NCBI RefSeq assembly: GCF_003732665.1 | Contig: NZ_MOBP01000001.1 | Location: 539,466 to 603,465 of the forward strand | Length of the DNA: 64,000 bases | Origin: Pseudomonas frederiksbergensis | GTDB taxonomy: Bacteria; Pseudomonadota; Gammaproteobacteria; Pseudomonadales; Pseudomonadaceae | Reading direction: 5' to 3' | Translations under genes and position numbers: made by a program | In this document: one piece after another, positions 1 through 8,441 of the stretch | How the letters are laid out: each line of letters opens with the position of its first letter | Position numbering within the stretch: the first letter of the stretch is position 1 | Notes under the pieces: model-generated | Seen by the model: the letters and a program-made list of their open reading frames with translations, nothing else | The model's database searches: none | Told to the model about the DNA's origin: nothing

Positions 1-2023
1 CGTACTGCACCTCGCTTTGCCAGCTGTAGTCGGTGCCGAATTCAACATCCAGGCCGTTATCCAGCGGGATTGTGTAGTCGGCGCGCACGTAGCTTTTCCA
101 GTCCGGGCTGAACGGCAGCGGCTTGCCGTTGACGTTGCACGAGGCCGCCGCGCCCGCCGGGCAGGCGAATTCGTCGATGCGCGCACGGGTGTAGGCCAGG
201 GCGCCGGAGAACTTCAGTTGCTGGGTCGCTTGCAAGGCGTAATCGAGTTCGACGCCTTCGGTGCTGACGCTGCCGGCGTTGATCAAACGGGTCACCACTT
301 GCCCGGCGACGGTGTCGAAGAAGTTCGCTTGGTAGTTGTCGTAATCGCTGTGGAACACCGCCAGGTTGGTGGTCAGGCGATTGTTCCACGAGGTGGCTTT
401 GATCCCGGCCTCCCAGGTGTTGGAGGTCTCCGGTTTCAGAGCCTCGGTATCCCTTGGCTGCATGTTGAAGAACACGTTGTAGGCCGGGCCTTTGTAGCCG
501 CGCGAATAGGTCAGGTACGTGGTGACGGTATCGCTCAAGTCGTACTGCACGCCGAGCCGCCCGGACCAGCCGTCCTCGTCCACCGAACCGGAACTGCTGG
601 TGCCCGGCTGAATGCCGCTGACGGTGGTGGCCGAGGTGGAAACCCGGCGGTGATCGTATTCCAGATCGTCGTGGGTCCAGCGCAGGCCGGCGATACCACG
701 CAAGTTCGAGGTGAAGTTGAGGGTACTTTCGCCGAACACGGCGTAGCTGTCGCTGGTGGTGCCGTAATCGGCGACGCCACGGTTGATGCTGGACGGGGTG
801 GTCAGCGTGCGCTGATAGGTTTCCTCATCCTTGCCGTGCATGTAGAACAGGCCGCCGACGTACTCCAGGAATTCACCTTTCGGCGAGGCCAGGCGCAGCT
901 CCTGGGAGTATTGGTCGAAGGACAGATCACCCTTGTCGGCCGTGCCGGGGAACGCCGCCGTCACCGTGCTGAGGCGGTCGCCATCCTGATATTGCGTGTT
1001 GTCCCAGCCGCGCCATGCGGTGATCGAAGTCAGGGTGTAATCGCCGAGGTTCCAGTCGAGCTGGCCGGACAGGCCTTTGTTGATGTCATCGACGTGGGTG
1101 CGAGTGTCGGTGTTGATGTCGCGGTTGTCGCTGGAGGCCCGCACCGGGCTCAAGGCATTGGCAAACGCCGGGGTCAGGGACTTGCTGACCACGCCGTTGG
1201 GCGCGTCGTCGTGGGACTGCATGTAGTCGGCAATCAAGGTGAACTTCAGGTCGTCATTCGGCGTGAATTCGAGTTTGCCGCGCACGCCTTTGTGGTTGTA
1301 GCCGTTGACCTCCTGGCCGTTGTGCTCGTTATCGACGTTGCCGTCGTAGCTGCCGAACAGCGTGGTGATCGAGCCCTTCAGCGTGTCCGGAATCAGGCTG
1401 CCGCCGAGGCCAAACCGGGTGCGGCTTTCGTTGCCGCTGTAGTAGGACTGATCGATGTAGCCATGGGTCTCGGCGGTCGGTGCCTTGCTGGTGATGTTGA
1501 GCACACCGGCCGAGGCGTTCTTGCCGAACAGCGTGCCTTGAGGGCCGCGCAGGACCTCGATGCGTTCCAGGTCCAGCAAGTCGAGGGTCGCCTGGCCCGG
1601 ACGGGCGTAGACCACGCCATCGATCACCGTGGCCACGGTCGGCTCGACGCCCGGCGAGGTGGAAATGGTGCCGACGCCGCGCACGAACAGTGACGTGTCC
1701 TTGTTCGACGCACCCGTGCGGAAATTCAGCGACGGCACCTGCTGAACGATGCTCGCGACGCCGTTGCGGTTGTCCCGCTCAAGTTGCTCGCCATCGAGCA
1801 CCGATACCGCCACCGGGACTTTCTGCAGCGACTCTTCGCGGCGGGTGGCGGTGACCGTGACGGACTTGAGGGTTGGCTCTTGGTCCGTGCTGTCGGCGGC
1901 GAAAGCCCCGGGCACAGGCAACGCGGTCAACCCGGCGAGCAGCCAGCCCAGATGCGGTCGGCGTGGTGTGGCGGCGCGAATGGATAACGCCAGTTTGTGT
2001 GATTCCCCAGGAATGCTGTGCAT
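1..2023 (-). CDS. TonB-dependent outer-membrane receptor (3' end cut by window edge)
   Basis: Partial gene; about 674 residues are visible and the last strands of the barrel lie beyond base 1. The start at 2023 (MHSIPGESHK) is followed by a signal peptide ending near residue 43 (PGAFA|ADS), a TonB-box-like segment (LKSVTVTATRREE) and the plug domain, with DLLDLERIEVLRGPQGTLFGKNASAGVLN in two adjoining stretches typical of the family. Repeated beta-strand motifs such as YSQELRLASPKGEF and TYLTYSRGYKGPAYN follow. Such receptors import a scarce ligand across the outer membrane using TonB-ExbBD energy. The gene is divergent from a LacI-family repressor with a palindromic operator between them, which suggests a carbohydrate or sugar acid as ligand rather than iron; that is inference. 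Confidence 0.93.
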   Translation of the reverse strand, partial: MHSIPGESHKLALSIRAATPRRPHLGWLLAGLTALPVPGAFAADSTDQEPTLKSVTVTATRREESLQKVPVAVSVLDGEQLERDNRNGVASIVQQVPSLNFRTGASNKDTSLFVRGVGTISTSPGVEPTVATVIDGVVYARPGQATLDLLDLERIEVLRGPQGTLFGKNASAGVLNITSKAPTAETHGYIDQSYYSGNESRTRFGLGGSLIPDTLKGSITTLFGSYDGNVDNEHNGQEVNGYNHKGVRGKLEFTPNDDLKFTLIADYMQSHDDAPNGVVSKSLTPAFANALSPVRASSDNRDINTDTRTHVDDINKGLSGQLDWNLGDYTLTSITAWRGWDNTQYQDGDRLSTVTAAFPGTADKGDLSFDQYSQELRLASPKGEFLEYVGGLFYMHGKDEETYQRTLTTPSSINRGVADYGTTSDSYAVFGESTLNFTSNLRGIAGLRWTHDDLEYDHRRVSTSATTVSGIQPGTSSSGSVDEDGWSGRLGVQYDLSDTVTTYLTYSRGYKGPAYNVFFNMQPRDTEALKPETSNTWEAGIKATSWNNRLTTNLAVFHSDYDNYQANFFDTVAGQVVTRLINAGSVSTEGVELDYALQATQQLKFSGALAYTRARIDEFACPAGAAASCNVNGKPLPFSPDWKSYVRADYTIPLDNGLDVEFGTDYSWQSEVQY

Positions 2024-2129
2024 GGTCTGCCCGCTCGAAAAATTGCCCTGAACCGCCGCCCTTCTGCGAAGACAGCGCCTGTGAATGTGTCTTGGGCATT
2101 CGCTCGAGCGAGTAGCAGACAGAACGCTT

Positions 2130-2143
2130 TGTTAGCGCTAACA
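2130..2143. promoter_or_regulatory. LacI-family operator palindrome
   Basis: TGTTAGCGCTAACA is a perfect 14-bp palindrome with the central CG step typical of LacI/GntR-type operators. It lies about 107 bp upstream of the TonB receptor start and about 88 bp upstream of the repressor start, so one bound dimer could control both divergent promoters. Assignment to the neighbouring repressor is inference from position and symmetry. Confidence 0.7.
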
Positions 2144-2230
2144 TCGCCAGTATCGGCAAGCCGGACATAGACCGTCCAATACTGAAAAATTACTTTTATA
2201 TGCGTTTTGGTTTTTAAGAGGGATCGCCAC

Positions 2231-3271
2231 TTGAGTGAAGACAAACCCCGCAAACGCCGTGGCGCCGGCCGTGTAACGCTCAATACCGTGGCGCGGCAGG
2301 CCGGGGTTTCGGCGATCACCGTGTCGCGTTATTTCAATCAACCGGAACAGGTGTCGCCTGAACGGCGCGAGCGCATTGCGGCGGTGGTCGCGGAACTGGG
2401 TTATGTGCCGAACCTGGTGGCCGGCGGGCTGGCGTCAGCGCGGGGCAGGATCGTCGGCATGGTGATCCCGAACATCTCCGGGCCGATCTTCGCCAACACC
2501 ATCCAGGGCTTCAGCGACACCCTCAGTCGCCATGGATATCAACTGCTGCTGGCGTCGAGTTACTTCAGCGCCGCACAGGAAGAAAGCGCCGTACGGGCCT
2601 TCCTCGGTTGGTCGCCGGCGGCGTTGGTGCTGACCAGCCACTTCCACAGCGCCGGCACGGAAAAAATGATCGCCGAAGCCGATATCCCGGTGATCGAAAC
2701 CTGGGATTACCAACCTGAGCGCGAGCCATTGCAGATTGGTTTTTCGCATTTTGAAGTGGGCGTGACGGCTGCGCGGTATCTGCATGGCAAGGGCTATCGG
2801 CGAATTGCGTTTGTGCAGAACAGCGCACCGGGGGACCTCAGTGCGCTGGAGCGGCGCGATGGCTACGCGGCGACGGTCCGCGAGTTGGGGCTGCAACCGT
2901 GGGTGTTCGCCCCGGATGCGGATCGCGCGCCATTCGAGGCCGGCAAGCAGGCGATGGAAGCCTTGATGAACGCCTCACCCCGCCCCGATGCAATCATCTT
3001 CGCCAACGACAATCTGGCGGCCGGTGGCTTGCTGGCCGGGCAACGAGCGGGCCTGAAAATCCCCGAAGACTGCGCGGTGATGGGGTTCGGCGATTACCCC
3101 TTCGCCGAAATGCTGCTGCCGAGCTTGAGCACCATCAAACCACCGGCCCTGGAAATCGGCGTGCTCGCGGCGACGAGGGTTTTGGAGAGTCTGGGTGTGT
3201 TGCCGGTGGAGGATGAAGTGCAGCGTTTGAACCTGCTGGAGTGTCGGGTGATTGAGCGTGAGAGCGCCTGA
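2231..3271 (+). CDS. LacI-family transcriptional repressor (GntR/gluconate-type)
   Basis: A protein of 346 residues. The N-terminal LacI helix-turn-helix is at about residues 15-35 (VTLNTVARQAGVSAITVSRY), with the hinge helix near PNLVAGGLAS at 60-70. A periplasmic-binding-type ligand domain follows (GRIVGMVIPNISGPIFA; DAIIFANDNLAAGG; GFGDYPFAEML). I chose the TTG at 2231 because an AAGAGGGA Shine-Dalgarno lies about 8 bases upstream; a TTG at 2207 in the same frame lacks one. The ligand domain resembles gluconate repressors of the GntR type, but the effector cannot be read from sequence. It probably autoregulates and represses the divergent TonB receptor through the palindrome at 2130-2143. 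Confidence 0.9.
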   Translation: MSEDKPRKRRGAGRVTLNTVARQAGVSAITVSRYFNQPEQVSPERRERIAAVVAELGYVPNLVAGGLASARGRIVGMVIPNISGPIFANTIQGFSDTLSRHGYQLLLASSYFSAAQEESAVRAFLGWSPAALVLTSHFHSAGTEKMIAEADIPVIETWDYQPEREPLQIGFSHFEVGVTAARYLHGKGYRRIAFVQNSAPGDLSALERRDGYAATVRELGLQPWVFAPDADRAPFEAGKQAMEALMNASPRPDAIIFANDNLAAGGLLAGQRAGLKIPEDCAVMGFGDYPFAEMLLPSLSTIKPPALEIGVLAATRVLESLGVLPVEDEVQRLNLLECRVIERESA

Positions 3272-3332
3272 CACCGCCGCTCCCACGCTGGATCTCCAGC
3301 GACCACTAAACTGGTGAACAACAACGTACAAC

Positions 3333-3355
3333 TGTGGGAGCGAGCTTGCTCGCGA
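3333..3355. repeat. Solitary REP half-element
   Basis: CTGTGGGAGCGAGCTTGCTC followed by GCG matches one arm of the REP family found across this window, with one change (GAGC for GGGC). No inverted partner lies nearby, so this is a single REP rather than a REPIN. Confidence 0.75.
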
Positions 3356-3399
3356 TTGCGGCCCGACAGGCGACACACAACCAACAGGCGGAACACCCC

Positions 3400-3657
3400 A
3401 TGCACACCACCATCATCATTTTCTTCGGCCTGGTCCTGCTGGCGCTGATGCTTTATATCGGCGAGCGGGTTGGCTTCAGTCGTCAGACGCTGACCTACAG
3501 TTTCGTCTTCCTGTGGCTGGCATTGACGGTGATTAACGGCGCGGTGGGGGTGGTCACGGCCGGGCAGCCGGTGAGTTCGGAACTGGTGGTCGGTACGGTG
3601 GTGTTCAGCGTGCCGGTGGCGGCGCTGGTTCTGTTCATGGTGTTGAACAGAGCCTAG
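3400..3657 (+). CDS. Small three-helix inner-membrane protein, function unknown
   Basis: An 85-residue protein starting MHTTIIIFFGLVLLAL. Three hydrophobic segments are visible: residues about 4-20, 30-50 (YSFVFLWLALTVINGAVGVV) and 62-83 (VGTVVFSVPVAALVLFMVL). Positive charges are few (ERVGFSRQ between helices 1 and 2), so topology is uncertain. No catalytic or metal-binding motif is seen. An upstream in-frame ATG at 3334 would run through the REP element and is unlikely. It sits tail to tail with the BCCT transporter gene with an 18-base gap. Confidence 0.7.
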   Translation: MHTTIIIFFGLVLLALMLYIGERVGFSRQTLTYSFVFLWLALTVINGAVGVVTAGQPVSSELVVGTVVFSVPVAALVLFMVLNRA

Positions 3658-3674
3658 GCGCCACCGGCTCCCGG

Positions 3675-5669
3675 TCAGCGAACCAGGTGCAGGAACTGCA
3701 TGTGCCGTTCGTACTGGTCGAGGATGTCGTTGATGATCTGTTCCTTGGTGTAACCCACTAGATCGTAGTCCTGACTGCCCTCGCTCAAATGCACTTCAGC
3801 CCGGTAGTAGCGACGGTTGTTGAGTTGCTTGGAACCCATGCCGCCACGGGCGAAGGACGGTGTGAAGTAGCCGCGCATCTGCACCTGGTAGATGAACGGA
3901 TGCTGCTCGCCATGACCGATTTCCAGGCTGACGCTGTCGTTCGCCGGATCGGGCTGAGCGACCACGTTCAAGCCCTTCTCGACAAACACCGCCGTCACTT
4001 CTTCAATCGCCGGACGCACCGTGGTTTCGAGGAAGCGATAGACCTCATCCCGGGACGGGAAATGCACGGCCTGACTCAAGCGCTGACGCCAGCCGCCACG
4101 CTTGGAACCGGACACCGGTGCCAGAGAATGCATCTGCGCGATCTGCTTCTGCGACTCCAGGTAGAACGCCTTGTGCAGCCCCCACATCATCAGCAGCAGG
4201 ATCATCGAGAACGGCAATGAGGTCAGCACCACCGCCGACTTCAGCGCATCGATGCTGCCAGAGAACAGCAGCGCACTGGTCACCAGCGCGGTCATCGCGC
4301 CCCAGAACACCCGCAGCCATTTCGGCCCGTCTTCATCCGGGTTGCCGCCCTTGGCGGACAGTGTCGAGAGGACCACGGTGCCGGAGTCGGCGGACGTCAC
4401 GAAGAATACGAAGCTGATGAACACCGTGACCGCAATCACAGTCTTGCTCCACGGATAGGTTTCTAGCAGCAGGTACAGGGTCATCGACGGGTTATCGATG
4501 GCAGACATACCCAGCGCCGTCATGCCGTGATTGAGCACCTGATCGATGGCGCTGTTGCCGAAGATCGACATCCACGCCAGGGTGAAACCGAGCGGGATCA
4601 GCAGCACGCCGAAGACGAATTCGCGAATGGTCCGGCCCCGGGAAATCCGGGCGATGAACAGGCCCACGAACGGCGACCATGCAATCCACCAGGCCCAGTA
4701 GAACACCGTCCAACCGCCGAGCCAGTCACTGGGTTTGTCGTAGGCGTAAAGGTCGAAACTCTTCATCGGCAGCGCGCCGAGGTAGTCGCCGATGTTCTGG
4801 ATCAAGGTGTTGAGCAGGTGCTGCGTCGGGCCGGCGAACAACACGAACAGCAGCAGCGCGCAGGCCAGCAGCATGTTGATGTCGGACATCACCCGCACGC
4901 CTTTATCGACGCCGGACACCGCTACGATGATCGCCGCGCCCATCATCAACGTGATCAGGCCGACCTGAATCCAGTGGGTGTGAGCGATGCCGAACAGGTA
5001 GTCCAGGCCCGAGTTGAGGTGCAACACGCCGAAGCCCATGTCCGCGCCGAGGCCGAACACCGTAGCGATGATGCCGAAGCCGTCCACTGCGTAGCCGATC
5101 GGGCCGTTGATGCGCTTGCCGATCAGCGGGTACAGCGCCGAACGCAGGGCCAGCGGCAGGTTATGTCGGTAGGCAAAGTAAGCCAGGGCCATGCCGACAA
5201 AAGCGAACACGCCCCAGCCGTGCAGGCCCCAGTGCAGAAACAGAATCTGCATCGCCTGCCGCGCCGCTTCCGGCGTGCCGGCGGTGCCTTGGGGCGGCTG
5301 CGCCAGGTGCGTCAGCGGTTCGGACACACAAAAGAAAAACAGCGTGATGCTGATCCCGGCGGCGAACAGCATGCCGGCCCAGGACAGGTAACTGAATTCG
5401 GGTTCGTCGTGGTCGGCACCGAGCTTGATCTTGCCGTAGCCGGACAAGGCGGTGACCACCACGAAGACCAGATACAGGGTCATCGCGAGCATGTAGTACC
5501 AGCCGACCGTATTGGCCGCCCAGTTTTGCGCTTCCAGCAACCAGGCACCGGCCTGTTTCGGGAAGGCCATGACAACGATGCCGAACAACAGAATGAAACC
5601 CGCCGCAAAGTAAAACACCGGCGGATTCATGCGGACCTGGCCGCTTGGAATGGTGGACGGTGCACTCAT
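3675..5669 (-). CDS. betT: BCCT-family choline/betaine transporter, BetT-like
   Basis: A 664-residue inner-membrane transporter of the betaine-choline-carnitine family (about 12 helices). The hallmark aromatic segment is present (FYWAWWIAWSPFVGLFIARI then SRGRT), as is the glycine-rich GADMGFGVLHLNSG region. A cytoplasmic C-terminal extension of roughly 150 residues after residue 510 is typical of BetT and linked in that family to osmotic control. It should import choline or a related compound by proton symport. An inverted repeat resembling a BetI operator lies about 90 bp upstream, supporting choline control. betI, betB and betA are not adjacent. Related BCCT proteins carry DMSP or glycine betaine, so the substrate is inferred. 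Confidence 0.9.
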   Translation of the reverse strand: MSAPSTIPSGQVRMNPPVFYFAAGFILLFGIVVMAFPKQAGAWLLEAQNWAANTVGWYYMLAMTLYLVFVVVTALSGYGKIKLGADHDEPEFSYLSWAGMLFAAGISITLFFFCVSEPLTHLAQPPQGTAGTPEAARQAMQILFLHWGLHGWGVFAFVGMALAYFAYRHNLPLALRSALYPLIGKRINGPIGYAVDGFGIIATVFGLGADMGFGVLHLNSGLDYLFGIAHTHWIQVGLITLMMGAAIIVAVSGVDKGVRVMSDINMLLACALLLFVLFAGPTQHLLNTLIQNIGDYLGALPMKSFDLYAYDKPSDWLGGWTVFYWAWWIAWSPFVGLFIARISRGRTIREFVFGVLLIPLGFTLAWMSIFGNSAIDQVLNHGMTALGMSAIDNPSMTLYLLLETYPWSKTVIAVTVFISFVFFVTSADSGTVVLSTLSAKGGNPDEDGPKWLRVFWGAMTALVTSALLFSGSIDALKSAVVLTSLPFSMILLLMMWGLHKAFYLESQKQIAQMHSLAPVSGSKRGGWRQRLSQAVHFPSRDEVYRFLETTVRPAIEEVTAVFVEKGLNVVAQPDPANDSVSLEIGHGEQHPFIYQVQMRGYFTPSFARGGMGSKQLNNRRYYRAEVHLSEGSQDYDLVGYTKEQIINDILDQYERHMQFLHLVR

Positions 5670-5760
5670 GAACAGCGCACCTCAAGGGGATGAAACAGGG
5701 CAATCAGAAACGGACTCGGCAAGGGCAAGCCTCCTGTTGTGAGCGGGCAGCAAACCGGCG

Positions 5761-5790
5761 GTTTAACTTGAATGAGCGTTCAAGTTAAAC
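5761..5790. promoter_or_regulatory. Putative BetI (TetR-family) operator upstream of betT
   Basis: A perfect inverted repeat with 12-bp arms (GTTTAACTTGAA and TTCAAGTTAAAC) around the hexamer TGAGCG. The core TTGAA-N6-TTCAA has the size and symmetry of TetR-family operators. It lies 91-121 bases upstream of the betT start codon. Assignment to BetI rests on the target gene; the betI gene is not in the window. Confidence 0.65.
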
Positions 5791-5896
5791 ATGAATAGAG
5801 TGCTAAGGACTAATCCCAGGGCTCGGCGGTACGTTCTGTACGCTAGCTCAAGGAAGGGTATGACGCGGGGGGTGGGGGATTCGTTCAGTGTCAAAA

Positions 5897-6007
5897 GATC
5901 GTTCCCACGCTCTGCGTGGGAATGCAGCCCGGGACGCTCCGCGTCCCATCAACAGCCGAACGCGGAGCGTCCGTGGAGGCGTTCCCACGCAGAGCGTGGG
6001 AACGATC
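5897..6007. repeat. Long imperfect palindromic repeat, copy A
   Basis: Begins GATCGTTCCCACGCTCTGCG and ends with its near-perfect inverse GAGCGTGGGAACGATC, with internal GGGACGCTCCGCGTCCC palindromes. A second copy in the same orientation lies at 8135-8239. The family is distinct from the GTGGGAGCGGGC REP type. The two copies bracket the epsC-dcyD pair. Confidence 0.85.
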
Positions 6008-6018
6008 AGGTGGGGGAT

Positions 6019-6945
6019 TTACTTCTGCGTCCCATCATCATGCTGCAAATTCGCCTGGGTCAGGTTGCACCCCGCCGGCACGCTGCGGGTCAACCACACG
6101 TTGCCGCCTATGGTCGAGCCCTTGCCGATGGTAATCCGCCCGAGAATCGTTGCCCCGGCATAGATCACCACATCGTCCTCGACAATCGGATGCCGCGGAT
6201 GGCCCTTCTGCAACTGCCCGTCCTCATCCGATGGGAAACGCTTGGCGCCCAGGGTCACGGCCTGATAAATCCGCACCCGCTCGCCGATGATCGCGGTCTC
6301 ACCGATCACCACACCCGTCCCGTGATCGATAAAGAAGCTGCGGCCGATCTGCGCACCCGGATGAATGTCGATGCCGGTTGCCGAGTGGGCGATTTCCGCG
6401 CTGATCCGCGCCAGCAGCGGCAACCCGGCGCGGTACAAATGGTGGGCGAGGCGATGGTGAATCACCGCCAGAATCCCCGGATAGCACAGCAATACTTCGT
6501 CGACACTGCGGGCCGCCGGGTCGCCGTGATAGGCCGCCAGCACGTCGGTATCGAGCAGGCTGCGCAGCCCCGGCAAGGCGAGGGCGAAGTCTTGAATGAT
6601 GGAAATGGTCCTGGCCTCGACCTCGGTATCGGCCTGGTCGCTGTGGCGCGCGGCATAGCGCAGTTCGAGCCGCGCCTGGGCCAACAATGCGTTCAACGCG
6701 ACGTCGAGGGTGTGGCCGACGTAGAAGTCTTCACTCTCTTCGCGCAAATCCACCGGCCCCAAACGCATCGGGAACAACGCACCGCACAGGGCTTCGAGAA
6801 TCTCCGCCATCGCCGCCCGGGACGGCAACTCGCGACCGCCCTGCTCGCCGCTGGCGCGGCCATTTTGGGCACGCCACTGATCCCGCGCCGTGCGCAGTTG
6901 GCTGACGATGGTCTGCAATTGCCAATGGCTGGAACGCTCGCTCAC
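6019..6945 (-). CDS. epsC: Serine O-acetyltransferase, EpsC/CysE-type
   Basis: A 308-residue cytoplasmic enzyme making O-acetyl-L-serine from serine and acetyl-CoA, the committed step of cysteine synthesis. The C-terminal third is a left-handed beta-helix of hexapeptide repeats ([58 protein letters not shown]). The catalytic histidine region IDHGTG and the active-site loop rich in KRFPSDEDG are present. I chose the GTG at 6945 because GGAG lies 8 bases upstream; longer in-frame versions lack a ribosome site. It is divergent from D-cysteine desulfhydrase, so synthesis and degradation of cysteine sit together. Confidence 0.9.
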   Translation of the reverse strand: MSERSSHWQLQTIVSQLRTARDQWRAQNGRASGEQGGRELPSRAAMAEILEALCGALFPMRLGPVDLREESEDFYVGHTLDVALNALLAQARLELRYAARHSDQADTEVEARTISIIQDFALALPGLRSLLDTDVLAAYHGDPAARSVDEVLLCYPGILAVIHHRLAHHLYRAGLPLLARISAEIAHSATGIDIHPGAQIGRSFFIDHGTGVVIGETAIIGERVRIYQAVTLGAKRFPSDEDGQLQKGHPRHPIVEDDVVIYAGATILGRITIGKGSTIGGNVWLTRSVPAGCNLTQANLQHDDGTQK

Positions 6946-7076
6946 GGTAAAAACTCCACACGGGCGGCCGGACTGTCTGGCCGCGCTGACGGCGATTACT
7001 TTACGGCAAGGGCTCGGAGCCGAATTAAGAACCAATTGTGCTGTGATCAATACATTCGGATATAAGCGATTGGCGG

Positions 7077-7105
7077 TTGCCCCTGCAAATAGGCGTGCCT
7101 ATAGT
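7077..7105 (+). promoter_or_regulatory. Predicted sigma-70 promoter of dcyD with overlapping inverted repeat
   Basis: TTGCCC at 7077-7082 and TATAGT at 7100-7105 are separated by 17 bases, a good sigma-70 fit. A perfect inverted repeat, ATAGGC-GT-GCCTAT (7089-7102), overlaps the spacer and the -10 element and could be a repressor site. The dcyD start codon follows 31 bases later. No bound regulator can be named from sequence. Confidence 0.5.
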
Positions 7106-7135
7106 CCTGTCATCCTCCACCGCCAGTACGGACCC

Positions 7136-8128
7136 ATGATCAAACAATCGCTTGCCCGCTTTACCCGCCTCGACCTGCTCGGCCATCCCACCGCCCTGGA
7201 AAAACTCGAACGCCTGTCGACGTGGCTGGGCCGCGATGTGTACGTCAAGCGCGATGACCTGACGCCGCTGGCCATGGGCGGCAACAAGTTGCGCAAACTC
7301 GAATACCTGGCCGCCGATGCACTGGCCCAGGGCGCCGATACCTTGATCACCGCCGGCGCGCTGCAATCCAACCATGTACGCCAGACCGCCGCCATCGCGG
7401 CAAAGCTTGGCCTGAGTTGCGTGGCGTTGCTGGAAAATCCGCTGGGCACCGACGACGCCAACTATGTAGGCAACGGCAATCGGCTGTTACTGGATCTGTT
7501 CGACGCCAAGGTCGAGCTGGTGGAAAACCTCGATAACGCTGACGACCAACTCCAGTCCCTGGCCGATCGCCTGCGCAACAACGGCAAGAAACCATACGTG
7601 GTGCCGATTGGCGGCTCGAATGCCTTGGGCGCGCTGGGCTATGTGCGCGCCGGGCTGGAACTGGCGGAACAGATCAAGGACACCGGCCTGACTTTTGCCG
7701 CCGTGGTCCTGGCATCGGGCAGCGCCGGGACCCACAGCGGCCTGGCGCTGGCACTGAATGAAGTACTCCCGGATTTGCCCGTGATTGGCGTGACGGTGTC
7801 CCGCAGCGACGAAGATCAGCGGCCGAAAGTCCAGGGCCTGGCCGAACGCACGGCGGAGCTGCTGGGTGTGAGCCTGCCGAAGCGTTTCAAGGTTGAACTG
7901 TGGGACGAATACTTCGGCCCACGTTATGGCGAGCCGAATGCCGGGACGCTGTCAGCGGTGAAGTTGCTGGCGAGTCAGGAAGGGTTGCTGCTCGATCCGG
8001 TGTACACCGGCAAGGCCATGGCCGGGTTGCTCGATGGCATTGGCCGTGGGCGTTTTGATGACGGCCCGATCATCTTCCTGCACACCGGCGGGGCGCCGGC
8101 GTTGTTTGCCTACAAAGACTTTCTGTAG
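7136..8128 (+). CDS. dcyD: D-cysteine desulfhydrase (PLP-dependent)
   Basis: A 330-residue fold-type II PLP enzyme. The Schiff-base lysine is K51 in [12 protein letters not shown]; the substrate loop [22 protein letters not shown] and the phosphate-binding [10 protein letters not shown] segment are intact, and the C-terminal [13 protein letters not shown] is typical of DcyD. It converts D-cysteine to pyruvate, ammonia and sulfide. ACC deaminases share this fold, but the tcyJLN genes downstream match the known dcyD-tcy arrangement of enteric bacteria and support the desulfhydrase. A copy of the palindromic repeat follows immediately and separates it from tcyJ. Confidence 0.9.
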   Translation: MIKQSLARFTRLDLLGHPTALEKLERLSTWLGRDVYVKRDDLTPLAMGGNKLRKLEYLAADALAQGADTLITAGALQSNHVRQTAAIAAKLGLSCVALLENPLGTDDANYVGNGNRLLLDLFDAKVELVENLDNADDQLQSLADRLRNNGKKPYVVPIGGSNALGALGYVRAGLELAEQIKDTGLTFAAVVLASGSAGTHSGLALALNEVLPDLPVIGVTVSRSDEDQRPKVQGLAERTAELLGVSLPKRFKVELWDEYFGPRYGEPNAGTLSAVKLLASQEGLLLDPVYTGKAMAGLLDGIGRGRFDDGPIIFLHTGGAPALFAYKDFL

Positions 8129-8134
8129 TCGACC

Positions 8135-8239
8135 GATCGTTCCCACGCTCCGCGTGGGAATGCAGCCCGGGACGCTCCGCGTCCCATTGGAACGCGGAGC
8201 GTCCCTTGAGGCATTCCCACGCAGAGCATGGGAACGATC
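8135..8239. repeat. Long imperfect palindromic repeat, copy B
   Basis: Same family and orientation as 5897-6007: it begins GATCGTTCCCACGCTCCGCG, has internal GGGACGCTCCGCGTCCC, and ends GCATGGGAACGATC. It starts 6 bases after the dcyD stop codon and may act as a transcript-end hairpin. Confidence 0.85.
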
Positions 8240-8441
8240 ATGCATCACATATTCCACAAAAGAATAATAAAATCTATATTTAGTATTTTCCTATCTAACG
8301 CCAGCATCATATAGTCGCGCCGCAGGCGAATTTGGCGCGAGACGCATAAGCTGCTTTAGGGCAGGATATCGCAATCGTTCAAATCCCGATTTTGCCAACA
8401 TTCCTAATAGCGTCTTCCATAAGAAAACACAGGGGCTTGTC
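8240..8441 (+). promoter_or_regulatory. Leader and promoter region of tcyJLN
   Basis: A 200-bp gap with an AT-rich upstream half (around 8250-8310) that could hold a promoter or CysB-type site. A hairpin follows: TCGCGCC (8315-8321), 12-base loop, GGCGCGA (8334-8340). It has no U-run, so it is not an obvious intrinsic terminator. No leader ORF of convincing quality was seen. Confidence 0.4.

Noticed and set aside
17..1693. Long open frame of 558 codons on the plus strand opposite the TonB receptor
   Set aside because: Mirror frame of a GC-rich gene; no ribosome site, no family motif, and the minus-strand frame has a full TonB-receptor plug signature.
4527..5693. 388-codon frame antisense to the BCCT transporter
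   Set aside because: Composition rich in H, Q, R, typical of antisense reading; the opposite strand encodes a clear transporter.
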